8,549 nucleotides of DNA from assembly GCA_021823875.1 (NCBI GenBank), contig JAKAMD010000136.1, positions 1-8,549 of the forward strand, given 5' to 3'. Positions 1 through 6,212 of this stretch are shown one piece after another (position 1 is the stretch's first letter; every line of letters starts with the position of its first letter). The notes under the pieces were generated by a model. The model was not told the DNA's origin and searched no databases. It was given only the letters and a program-made list of their open reading frames with translations. This stretch comes from Pseudomonadota bacterium (GTDB taxonomy: Bacteria; Pseudomonadota; Alphaproteobacteria; Rhizobiales; Xanthobacteraceae). Both the position numbers and the translations under genes were made by a program.

Positions 1-91
1 CCCCTCCCCTGGGCATTGTGCATTTTCCGCGATATTAGACGCCGCTCACGTCACCCGTCATGTCCCTCCGCCTTGCCACAAGGATGATCCC

Positions 92-676
92 ATGCCCGCC
101 AAGCGTCCCGCGCCCCGCCTTTCCGTCCTATCCGAGGGCCAACTGACCCCGGCCCAGCGCACGCTTTTGGCGGAAATGCGATCGGGCCCGCGCGGCAAGG
201 GGCTCACGGTGCGCGGACCGTTCGCGGCATGGATGCACGCGCCGGAATTCGGCCTGCTGGCGCAGGCGCTCGGCGCCCATTGCCGCTACAAGACGGCGCT
301 GGCGCCGCGGCTCTCCGAGTTTGCCATCCTGTGCACCGCCCGCCTGTGGCGCGCGCAATACGAATGGTTCGCCCATGCCGTGATCGCCGAAAAAGCCGGC
401 GTCAAGCCGAAGACCATTGCCGACCTGCGCGCTGGGCGCGAGCCGAAATCGGCGCCGAAGGATGAACGCGCCATCCATGCTTTTGTGAACGAGCTCTACA
501 AGACGCGGCGGGTGAGCGATCGCACCTACAAGCGCGTGCACACCCTGCTCGGCGATGCGGCCATGGTCGAGCTCACCGGCCTGTGCGGCTATTACGCCAT
601 GGTGGCCATGACGCTCAACGTATTCCGGATGATGCCGCCGGAGGACGCAAAACTGCCTTTTGCCGAGCCGGCGTGA
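92..676 (+). CDS. AhpD/carboxymuconolactone decarboxylase-like protein lacking the CxxC pair
   Basis: This 194-residue all-helical protein resembles the AhpD/carboxymuconolactone decarboxylase superfamily. The family core lies at about residues 70-100, where Glu76, Trp86, the run AQYEWFAH (88-95) and His95 are recognisable. AhpD peroxidases carry a Glu-Cys-Cys-His relay with the spacing E-x11-C-x2-C-x3-H. Here the same spacing gives Glu76, Ala88, Glu91 and His95, so both redox cysteines are replaced and thiol peroxidase activity is unlikely. A decarboxylase or other lyase-like role is possible, but no substrate can be named. The ATG at 92 is preceded by AAGGA at 80-84, seven bases upstream, which supports this start. 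The gene stands alone and converges with the EAL gene. Family membership is fairly secure; function is unknown. Confidence 0.8.
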   Translation: MPAKRPAPRLSVLSEGQLTPAQRTLLAEMRSGPRGKGLTVRGPFAAWMHAPEFGLLAQALGAHCRYKTALAPRLSEFAILCTARLWRAQYEWFAHAVIAEKAGVKPKTIADLRAGREPKSAPKDERAIHAFVNELYKTRRVSDRTYKRVHTLLGDAAMVELTGLCGYYAMVAMTLNVFRMMPPEDAKLPFAEPA

Positions 677-700
677 TTTCGGTCGCTTTGCGAACCGAAG

Positions 701-722
701 GCCAAGCGAACCACGCTTTGGC
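701..722. terminator. possible hairpin between convergent genes
   Basis: GCCAAGCG (701-708) can pair with CGCTTTGGC (714-722), giving eight pairs around the loop AACCA with one bulged T. It lies in the 48-base gap between two convergent stop codons, where a bidirectional terminator would be expected. There is no T tract on either side, so this is a weak call. Confidence 0.25.
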
Positions 723-724
723 GA

Positions 725-1597
725 TCAGGCCGAGCGACTTGCAACCGCCGGGGATTCGGCCGCCGGCGCTTTGACCTGCTGGCGCGGCTTGTTCGTGCGC
801 TGGTGCAGCAGTTCCAAAAAACGCTCCTTCGGCATCGGCGGCGCGATCAGCACGCCCTGACCGAAATCGCAGCCCATGACCATCAGCGCCTGCAAGTCAG
901 TCATGCTTTCGACACCTTCAGCGACCGCCATGCTGCCGAAGCGGTGCGCGAGATCGATCGCAGTCTGGCAGATGGCCGCGTTGGTGGAGTCGGTCGCACA
1001 ATTTTTCACGAACGACTCGTGCACCTTCAGCTCGGCAAAGGGCACGTCACGGAGGCTCGAGAAGGAAGAGTAGCCGGCGCCGAAATCGTCAATGGCGATA
1101 GTGACGCCGCAAGCTTTCAGCTCGCCCGCGACCTTTTGCGCCAGCGCGATCTCGCGCACGATCTGATCCTCGGACATTTCCAGAATCAATCCCGGCCAAT
1201 TCTCGGATTGCGGCCGGTTCTCCGACACGATGCGCGCGATCGGCAGCTTGGCCAGCGAACTCGCCGGAATATTGATGGCGAGATGCAGGTCAAAACCGGC
1301 TTCAGAAAAGCTCGTCCAGTTGCGCAGTGTGGTGAGTAAGGCGTGTTCGGCGAGCAGTGCGAGGCTGTCATCATCCATGCCGGGCAAGAAACTTTCCGGC
1401 CACAAAATGCCTTCCTGCGGATGACGGATGCGCGCCAGCGCTTCCGCGCCGACCAGACACTTGCGCTTGAGATCGATCTTGGGCTGGTACCAGATTTCCA
1501 ACCAATTATTGCGCAAGGCCTCATCGACCGCGATGGATTTCGCTGCGTTTGCGGGATGGCCGGAAAAGCGTCGGGCGTCGTTGTCGATGTCCGTCAT
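725..1597 (-). CDS. stand-alone EAL-domain protein, predicted c-di-GMP phosphodiesterase
   Basis: EAL domains hydrolyse cyclic di-GMP to pGpG and so favour motility over biofilm. Counting from the ATG at 1597 (290 residues), the domain fills about residues 25-265. The metal and substrate ligands of active enzymes are visible: Glu52 in EAL, Asn109 in INIP, Glu140 and Glu143 in LEMSE, Asp170/Asp171 in DDFGAGYSS, Lys191 in LKV, Glu227 in AEGVES and Gln247 in GCDFGQG. One position is odd: the usual Lys-Ile-Asp reads Lys-Val-His193. No GGDEF, PAS, receiver or TM segment precedes the domain, so it is a short cytosolic protein, with a tail of about 25 Pro/Ala/Gln-rich residues. An in-frame GTG at 1606 would add three residues. 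I prefer the ATG because GAGAG and a G run lie just upstream of it. Activity is likely but not certain. Confidence 0.88.
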   Translation of the reverse strand: MTDIDNDARRFSGHPANAAKSIAVDEALRNNWLEIWYQPKIDLKRKCLVGAEALARIRHPQEGILWPESFLPGMDDDSLALLAEHALLTTLRNWTSFSEAGFDLHLAINIPASSLAKLPIARIVSENRPQSENWPGLILEMSEDQIVREIALAQKVAGELKACGVTIAIDDFGAGYSSFSSLRDVPFAELKVHESFVKNCATDSTNAAICQTAIDLAHRFGSMAVAEGVESMTDLQALMVMGCDFGQGVLIAPPMPKERFLELLHQRTNKPRQQVKAPAAESPAVASRSA

Positions 1598-1890
1598 TAC
1601 CCCCACTCTCGACGGTATGTGGCAATGGCGATGCTATACACACAAGTATCTTAACTATTGGTGTGGCGAACGAAGGATTGTGATTCGTTTACCTAAAGAA
1701 CGGGTTACTTTCGAATCTGCTTTGGCCTCGTAAACGCCCGCAACGCATCGGGAACTCTGCGGCAAATCGTAGCTCAGCTGCGCGTCGTCGGTCATAAGCC
1801 TTACGACAATTACTGTCCTTTTATGCGGCTCGTGAGCGACTCCGTCGTCCCTCCCCCGCGTGCGGGGGAGGGATTGGCGTTTGAACGGTT
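1598..1890. other. intergenic region between the EAL and PCu(A)C genes
   Basis: These 293 bases hold no convincing gene on either strand. The part next to the EAL start (about 1630-1720) is clearly richer in A and T than its surroundings, as expected for that gene's promoter, but no clean -35/-10 pair could be fixed. GATTCG (1682-1687) and CGAATC (1712-1717) form a 6-bp inverted repeat separated by 24 bases, which may be chance. The far end holds the GC-rich hairpin listed separately. Confidence 0.5.
1849..1872. repeat. GC-rich perfect palindrome, REP-like hairpin or terminator
   Basis: CCCTCCCCCG (1849-1858) and CGGGGGAGGG (1863-1872) form a perfect 10-bp stem around the loop CGTG. It begins 18 bases past the stop codon of the minus-strand PCu(A)C gene, so it could end or protect that transcript. 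No T run follows on the minus strand, so it is not a classic intrinsic terminator. From general knowledge, C/G-run palindromes of this style recur between genes in many alphaproteobacterial genomes. Only one copy is visible here, so its status as a dispersed repeat is inferred. Confidence 0.6.
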
Positions 1891-2421
1891 TTACTTGCCG
1901 TGCGGCATCTGCATGCCCGGCATGGTCATGCCTGGCTTATTCATGTCCGCCTTGGCGTCGCCGCCGTGCATCGCGCCGAGGCCCTCGACCAGAAAATAGA
2001 CCTTGACCTTGCCGGCCTTCTCGAAGGTGAGGGTCGCATTGAGGTGCTCGCCCTTCACCAACGGCTGCTTGAGCCCGACGAACATCACGTGATAGCCGCC
2101 CGGCTGCAGCGTGACGGTTTGACCAGGCTTAATCTCCAGACCGTTTGGCAAGGGGCGCATCTTCATCATGCCGTTGTCCATGGTCATCTCATGGACCTCG
2201 AAGCGCTGTGCGACATCGGTCGTGCCGCTCAGCAAGCGATCTGAAGACTTGCCGGTATTGGTGATGGTCAAATAGCCGGCGCCGACCGAGGCCCCTTTTG
2301 GCGTAGCCCGCGCCCAGGGATGGCCGATCGTCAAGGTGCCCACCTTGTACTCGTGGGCACTTACGGGTGCCGTGAAGAATGCGGCGCAGGTCGCGGCGAT
2401 GATCAAAGCGAGACGAAACAT
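1891..2421 (-). CDS. periplasmic copper chaperone of the PCu(A)C family
   Basis: PCu(A)C proteins bind Cu(I) in the periplasm and help deliver it, notably to the CuA centre of cytochrome c oxidase. This 176-residue protein has a signal peptide: a hydrophobic stretch at residues 3-20, then APVSA with likely cleavage after Ala22. The mature part carries the family's His/Met ligand set: His77 with Met79 in VHEM, Met88, and the HxM motif His111/Met113 in GGYHVMFVGL. The early segment HPWARATP is also typical. The C-terminal 25 residues are rich in Met and His (MHGG, then PGMTMPGMQMPHGK), a likely flexible extra copper site. The ATG at 2421 has AGGA nine bases upstream. The gene follows the DUF2946-like gene on the same strand after about 90 bases, which suggests a small copper-handling unit. 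Confidence 0.92.
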   Translation of the reverse strand: MFRLALIIAATCAAFFTAPVSAHEYKVGTLTIGHPWARATPKGASVGAGYLTITNTGKSSDRLLSGTTDVAQRFEVHEMTMDNGMMKMRPLPNGLEIKPGQTVTLQPGGYHVMFVGLKQPLVKGEHLNATLTFEKAGKVKVYFLVEGLGAMHGGDAKADMNKPGMTMPGMQMPHGK

Positions 2422-2511
2422 CTTGTCGATTCCTGATAGTGCAAGCGCGCACGCAGCCGCGTCACGCCGCTTGCAGGTTGAATTTGTCAGTGATGAGAGA
2501 TGAAACCGGTG

Positions 2512-2874
2512 TCAGGCGCGCGGCGGCGCGCGCTGGCTCTGCGGGCGCCAATCGGGCGCGCAGACGATACTCTCCGACCGCAGCGCCGGCATTGGCGCCG
2601 GACCAAAGATTTCAGGTCCGACGGCCGCAATGAGCGGGTCCGGCGGGAGCACGGCGTGAGCGCCGCACAGCATCCCGCAGCCACCGGCGCAGGGGCAGCC
2701 GTTCTGGTCTTTGGACGGCTGAGGCGCGCCGTGCGCCGTTGTCTGTGCCGCGCAGAGGCTGACGGCATAGGGGCCCGCGGCCACCACCGACAAAGGCAGC
2801 AGTACCGCCTGCAACGCGACCACATAGGCCGCAATCAGCGCGACGAAGGGCCGTGAGCGGCGGCGGCTATTCAT
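2512..2874 (-). CDS. small Cys-rich membrane or exported protein, DUF2946-like
   Basis: This 120-residue protein (from the ATG at 2874) has a basic N-terminus, one hydrophobic helix at about residues 10-33, and then a Cys-rich segment CPCAGGCGMLC (Cys60, 62, 66, 70), with further cysteines at 41 and 105. It ends in a Pro/Arg-rich tail. One membrane or signal helix followed by a CPxC-type cluster and an RAPP-like end matches my memory of DUF2946 proteins, which often sit beside copper genes. The PCu(A)C gene lies next downstream, which agrees. A metal-binding or thiol role outside the membrane is inferred, not shown. A GTG at 2883 would add three residues; neither start has a strong ribosome binding site. 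The family call is moderate, but the gene itself is likely real given its position and conserved-looking motifs. Confidence 0.65.
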   Translation of the reverse strand: MNSRRRSRPFVALIAAYVVALQAVLLPLSVVAAGPYAVSLCAAQTTAHGAPQPSKDQNGCPCAGGCGMLCGAHAVLPPDPLIAAVGPEIFGPAPMPALRSESIVCAPDWRPQSQRAPPRA

Positions 2875-2926
2875 GACCTGCACCGTCGCAGCCCGGAAGC
2901 GGTCCTCGCCGTTCCATCGCAGTAAC

Positions 2927-4705
2927 TCAGGCCGAGGCGGGATAGCGGCGGATCAACCGGCTCTGCCGCAGCAGGCTGGTAATGAAGGCGGCCGCCGGGG
3001 TCGGCTGGAAGCCTCGTGCACGATTGAGCCGCCCAATCAAGAACATCAGCCGCTGCTGGCCGACCAGCCGCCGATAAACCTCGCCAACCGGCAGGCGCGG
3101 ATCCCAGCAATCGATCGCTTCGCCGCCGATGCCGTTGATCTCCACGATGGAGAAACCGTCACCGCGCATCAGCGCATCGACGTTCTCGAAGCGCAGGTCG
3201 AAGCGGCCGTAATGAAATTCGGTCATGCTGCGGGCGATGGCGTCGAAGCGCGCCGACATCTCGGGGGTGATGTGGCGTCGGCCGTCGCGATAAAGCCCGC
3301 CGGCGCGCTGATTGCCGATCAAGGCAATGCGCACCACTTCGCCGCGCGCCGGGACGCTTTCGAGGTCGACCGCATCAACGCCGCGATGACTCGCATCTGC
3401 GCCCAGATGCAGGCCGGACTTCCAGCGCGCACGCTCGTCGTTTTCGATCAGCGCACGCACCGTTCGGCTGCCGTCGCCAACCACGTGTGGGAAATAGCGG
3501 AAGGTGAGCGACAGGATGCGGCCCTGCGTTTCCCCGGGCAGCCGGCCATAGAGCACCGCCGCTTCGCCGGCATGCGGTACGTAGCGCTGCAGCATCAGCG
3601 AGGCCGACTCCGGAAACTCGGCGACGTAGCGTGCCAGCGCAGCCTCGCTGTCGATGCGGCGCACGCCGTGCCCATGCCAGCCGATATCGGGCTTGGCGAT
3701 GAGCGGAAACGCAAGCCCGGCCTCGGCCATGGCGCGCTTCGTATCGGGAAGCGCGGCATCGCCGGCTTTGCGCTCGACCACCACGAAATCGGCGATCCAG
3801 CGGCGCTCGCCGGCGCCGACTTCGTCGAAATAGGAGCTCTTGGTTTCTCCCCACATGCCGCCCGTGAAGATCGACGGATTGGCGGCGGTCGGCAATGTCA
3901 GCGAGCGATGGCGCAGGCCGAGCCAAATCCAGTTGAGCGCCAAGGGCAGGTAAAACAGGAACGGCGGAATGCGCTCGGCCGCCGCCACTTTGCGATCGGC
4001 CAACGCGAGCGGCGGCATGCCGAAGCAGGAGGCCGGCAGCACCGTTTCACGGCTGGGTGGCTGCGTCTCCGTCTCAGGGAACGCGAATATACGCTTGCGC
4101 GCGTAGCTCGACGCGGCGATAGCGACGAACAGCATGGGCCAGGCCCAGATGCCGATATGGTTGTCGAGCGCGTCGCCAAAGGTCATGACCAGATAGAGCA
4201 TGAGCGGCAGATAGATCGCCGACACAATGAGGCTCGCAATCGTGAAACGGCCGAACGGCACGCGCATCCAGCCGCAGGCGATGAAAGCAACGAACACCAC
4301 GCCGGGGACCACCCGGCACAGCGCCACCAGGCCGAACACGTTGCGTTTGAGAGTTTCGGAGAAGCGGCGCACCCGCTCATCGACCGCGATCCGCCTCAGC
4401 CAGGGCAGCCGGCGCGCCGCGGCGCCCACGCCGTAGAGCGCGAAATCGCTGGCGACCATGCCGCCGTAGATGCTCACCGCCACCACACTGGCCGGCATCA
4501 GCCCGTTCGCAATGATGTAGCCGCCGAGAATGATCGCGAGATCCTCGTGCGCGAACGGCAGCACTAGCAGGGAGGTAATTTTGGCAAAGCCCGACAGATC
4601 GAGCACGGCAAAATTACCGAGCGCGGAAATGGATTGGAACAAACCTGACCCCGGATCCCCAACAATGCCCGTTCGTCGCAGACGAAAGGGCCGGCAGCCT
4701 TTCAC
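2927..4705 (-). CDS. DedA/VTT membrane domain fused to an ATP-grasp ligase domain
   Basis: This 592-residue protein has two parts. Residues about 40-205 are a DedA/VTT membrane domain, the fold of phospholipid scramblases and flippases. It has the re-entrant-like stretch LPFAHEDLAIILGGYI (49-63) and the motif RVVPGVVFVAF (131-141), followed by hydrophobic helices to about 203. After a soluble linker and a second hydrophobic patch (248-264), residues about 265-545 look like an ATP-grasp ligase. The signs are a nucleotide-binding Lys338 in IAKPDIGWHGHGV, LQRYVPHAGE (372-381), FDLRF (502-506), and the metal-binding pattern IVEINGIGGE (520-529) with Glu522 and Asn524. Such enzymes join a carboxylate to an amine or similar group using ATP. 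The pairing suggests ligation at the membrane, perhaps on a lipid-linked substrate, but this is inference. The start is uncertain: the GTG at 4705 is the first possible codon but lacks a ribosome binding site, and a TTG at 4642 is an alternative. Confidence 0.85.
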   Translation of the reverse strand: MKGCRPFRLRRTGIVGDPGSGLFQSISALGNFAVLDLSGFAKITSLLVLPFAHEDLAIILGGYIIANGLMPASVVAVSIYGGMVASDFALYGVGAAARRLPWLRRIAVDERVRRFSETLKRNVFGLVALCRVVPGVVFVAFIACGWMRVPFGRFTIASLIVSAIYLPLMLYLVMTFGDALDNHIGIWAWPMLFVAIAASSYARKRIFAFPETETQPPSRETVLPASCFGMPPLALADRKVAAAERIPPFLFYLPLALNWIWLGLRHRSLTLPTAANPSIFTGGMWGETKSSYFDEVGAGERRWIADFVVVERKAGDAALPDTKRAMAEAGLAFPLIAKPDIGWHGHGVRRIDSEAALARYVAEFPESASLMLQRYVPHAGEAAVLYGRLPGETQGRILSLTFRYFPHVVGDGSRTVRALIENDERARWKSGLHLGADASHRGVDAVDLESVPARGEVVRIALIGNQRAGGLYRDGRRHITPEMSARFDAIARSMTEFHYGRFDLRFENVDALMRGDGFSIVEINGIGGEAIDCWDPRLPVGEVYRRLVGQQRLMFLIGRLNRARGFQPTPAAAFITSLLRQSRLIRRYPASA

Positions 4706-4771
4706 CCGCGGCAGCTTGACGCGCTGCGGTCGCGATTAGACTTGGGTTTACCCCCGGCAAAAGACGAAACC

Positions 4772-4800
4772 CTTATGATTAATCCCGCCGCAAAGAACAA
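4772..4800 (-). promoter_or_regulatory. candidate promoter for the DedA-ATP-grasp gene
   Basis: Read on the minus strand, TTGTTC (4800-4795) and CATAAG (4777-4772) are separated by 17 bases. This matches the sigma-70 layout, with three and four of six consensus bases. It lies in the divergent gap about 65 bases upstream of the GTG at 4705. The rest of the 225-base gap (4706-4930) holds no convincing gene. Confidence 0.3.
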
Positions 4801-4930
4801 GCCCGGGCACCCCAGCATCGCCCGCGACGGTTACCGGTCTCGACGTGACGCCGCGGACGCCTTTGAGGGGCGAAATCAGGGGCTGTGGGACGCCATCGAA
4901 CCGCCATTACGGGCATGATAGGTTCGCCCC

Positions 4931-5233
4931 ATGGCCGACGAGAGACCGTCATCTTCCGAACCAGACCGACAGGTGCTGCGATTCCCGCGCCGCCAGGTGG
5001 GCGCGCCGGCGGGACCACCGGTTGCAGACCTCGCCAAATACGAGCGCACCGGCGACAGCGAGGACTACCGGCACCGCATGATCGTCAACACGGCGGCCTT
5101 TGCCTTCGTGCTGGCTCTGATCGGCGCCGGGCTCTGGCTCGCCGACACCCTGGCGCAAATGCGGCGAAACCAGGACTGCGTCCTTTCGGGGCGGCGCGGC
5201 TGCACCCCGGTCGAATTCAGCAGAGAACGTTGA
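4931..5233 (+). CDS. conserved single-TM protein of unknown function
   Basis: This 100-residue protein has a polar, Pro/Arg-rich N-terminal half (1-49), one strong transmembrane helix at about 51-73 (IVNTAAFAFVLALIGAGLWL) and a short conserved-looking tail with two cysteines, Cys83 and Cys91, in NQDCVLSGRRGC. By the positive-inside rule the basic N-terminal side (RHR just before the helix) should be cytoplasmic, which would place the two cysteines in the periplasm, where they could form a disulfide. I recall similar short proteins with this tail in Bradyrhizobium relatives, all without a known function. The ATG at 4931 has AGG about eight bases upstream. The gene lies 210 bases before acpXL on the same strand, but a promoter lies between them, so co-transcription is not required. 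Confidence 0.75.
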   Translation: MADERPSSSEPDRQVLRFPRRQVGAPAGPPVADLAKYERTGDSEDYRHRMIVNTAAFAFVLALIGAGLWLADTLAQMRRNQDCVLSGRRGCTPVEFSRER

Positions 5234-5306
5234 TTGAGGCTCGGCGGCTTGCCCGCCGCGCATGTGGGCCTTATCGCAAAGCGGCCTTCTGCCGCCGGCG
5301 CCGCCA

Positions 5307-5335
5307 TTGAACTTGGGTCGGCCGTTCGCTATACG
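5307..5335 (+). promoter_or_regulatory. promoter candidate for the acpXL operon
   Basis: TTGAAC (5307-5312) and TATACG (5330-5335) are separated by exactly 17 bases, and the -10 is preceded by C, giving the CTATAC form common in alphaproteobacterial housekeeping promoters. Transcription would start near 5342 and leave a leader of about 100 bases before the acpXL ATG. This is the best promoter match in the window and is correctly placed for an essential-type operon. Confidence 0.55.
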
Positions 5336-5378
5336 GGCAGCCAACCGCTTGCCGTTCAGGGCCTGGGTGGGGGCTATC

Positions 5379-5403
5379 GCGCGTGGGCCAGGGCGCGTGG
5401 GCC
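5379..5403 (+). repeat. 11-bp direct repeat in the acpXL leader
   Basis: GCGCGTGGGCC occurs at 5379-5389 and again at 5393-5403, so the copies start 14 bases apart. Both lie between the proposed transcription start and the acpXL ATG. They could be a protein-binding site, part of a leader structure, or the product of a small duplication. Confidence 0.6.
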
Positions 5404-5443
5404 GTCGACTTGCCAGAACTCCATAGCAATCAGAGAGTTATCG

Positions 5444-5725
5444 ATGTCCACGACGTTCGACACCATCGCCAATATTATCGCGGAGACCTGCGACATTCCG
5501 CGTGACACGATCAAGCCGGAAAGCCACGCCATTAACGATCTGGGCATCGACAGCCTCGACTTCCTCGACATCGCCTTCGCCATCGACAAGGCGTTCGGCA
5601 TCAAGCTGCCGCTCGAGCAGTGGACCCAGGAAGTCAACGACGGCAAGGCGACCACGGATCAGTATTTCGTGCTCCAAAATCTCTGCACCCGCATCGACGA
5701 ACTCGTCGCTGCCAAGGGAGCCTAA
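5444..5725 (+). CDS. acpXL: acyl carrier protein AcpXL for very-long-chain fatty acid of lipid A
   Basis: AcpXL is the dedicated carrier on which the C26-C28 hydroxylated fatty acid of rhizobial lipid A is built before LpxXL transfers it to lipid A. The 93-residue product has the phosphopantetheine attachment motif DLGIDSLDFLDI with Ser37. It continues with AIDKAFGIKLPLEQWTQEVN, then DQYFVLQNLC and IDEL, which matches the AcpXL subfamily as I know it and differs from housekeeping AcpP (which is shorter, about 78 residues). The ATG at 5444 follows GAGAG (5433-5437) by six bases. The frame is open upstream to a TTG at 5234, but that stretch contains the promoter and is not family-like. A FabZ and two ketosynthase-fold genes follow at once, which confirms the pathway. 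Confidence 0.95.
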   Translation: MSTTFDTIANIIAETCDIPRDTIKPESHAINDLGIDSLDFLDIAFAIDKAFGIKLPLEQWTQEVNDGKATTDQYFVLQNLCTRIDELVAAKGA

Positions 5726-5738
5726 CGGCGGCACGCCG

Positions 5739-6212
5739 ATGCGTCTTGAGTATTTCCAGCTGATTGACCGGATCGTCGAGATCGATCTCCCCGGCCGCAA
5801 AATCAGCAGCGAGGCCACGGTCCCCGCCGAAAGCACGATTTTCGAGGGTCACTTCCCCGGCTACCCGCTGATGCCGGGCGTGCTGCTGATCGAAACCATG
5901 GCGCAAACCGCCGGCTGGCTGGTGGTGGCGGCTAACCGCTTCGAACGCATGCCGTTCTTGGCGGCGGTAAAAGAAGCCAAACTGCGCAACTTCGTCAAAC
6001 CCAACCAGGTTCTCAACGTCAGCGCCACCCTGGAGCACGAAGGGTCCGGCTACGCCGTGACCAAGGCGCGCATCCGCCTCAACGGTGATGTGGTGTGCGA
6101 CGCCACTATCACCTTCCGGGTGCTGGAATTCCCCAACGACGAGATGAAATCGATGATGCACGCCTGGGCCAAGCGGATCGAATTTCCCAGCGAGGTGCCT
6201 GCCCATGGCTGA
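5739..6212 (+). CDS. fabZXL: FabZ-type 3-hydroxyacyl-ACP dehydratase of the VLCFA cluster
   Basis: The enzyme should dehydrate 3-hydroxyacyl-AcpXL to the trans-2-enoyl form in each elongation round. The 157-residue hot-dog-fold protein carries the FabZ signature HFPGYPLMPGVLLIETMAQ, with His38 and Glu52 fourteen residues apart, exactly as in catalytic FabZ enzymes. It also has the later conserved stretch AAVKEAKLRNFVKPNQ (75-90), which resembles the FabZ segment around the substrate tunnel. The length is normal for FabZ, with a slightly extended C-terminus (about residues 132-157). The ATG at 5739 lies 13 bases after the acpXL stop; the purine-rich AAGGGAG is 18 bases away, so ribosome binding may rely on translational coupling. 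The 3' end overlaps the next gene by eight bases, a sign of a tight operon. Confidence 0.92.
   Translation: MRLEYFQLIDRIVEIDLPGRKISSEATVPAESTIFEGHFPGYPLMPGVLLIETMAQTAGWLVVAANRFERMPFLAAVKEAKLRNFVKPNQVLNVSATLEHEGSGYAVTKARIRLNGDVVCDATITFRVLEFPNDEMKSMMHAWAKRIEFPSEVPAHG

Noticed and set aside
2873..4567. Long plus-strand open frame of 564 codons
   Set aside because: It is antisense to the DedA-ATP-grasp gene; its product is rich in Arg, His and Ala with no domain, as expected from the complement of GC-rich coding DNA.
4715..4744. CTTGAC at 4715-4720 as a -35 box for the plus-strand TM gene
   Set aside because: No acceptable -10 hexamer lies 16-18 bases downstream.
4775..4918. Small plus-strand frame of 47 codons in the divergent gap, starting MINPAAKNKPGH
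   Set aside because: No ribosome binding site, third-position composition only weakly coding, no recognisable motif, and the ATG falls inside the candidate minus-strand promoter.
5242..5258. Hairpin CGGCGG / CCGCCG after the small TM gene as a terminator
   Set aside because: Only six pairs, no T tract, and such short GC stems are frequent by chance in this GC-rich DNA.
5234..5443. N-terminal extension of acpXL to a TTG at 5234
   Set aside because: AcpXL proteins are about 92-93 residues, and the extension would run through the promoter and the repeat; the ATG at 5444 has its own ribosome binding site.
5502..5738. Upstream extension of the FabZ frame into acpXL
   Set aside because: The extension is a Ser/Arg-rich shadow of acpXL; FabZ homology starts at MRLEYFQLIDRI from the ATG at 5739.
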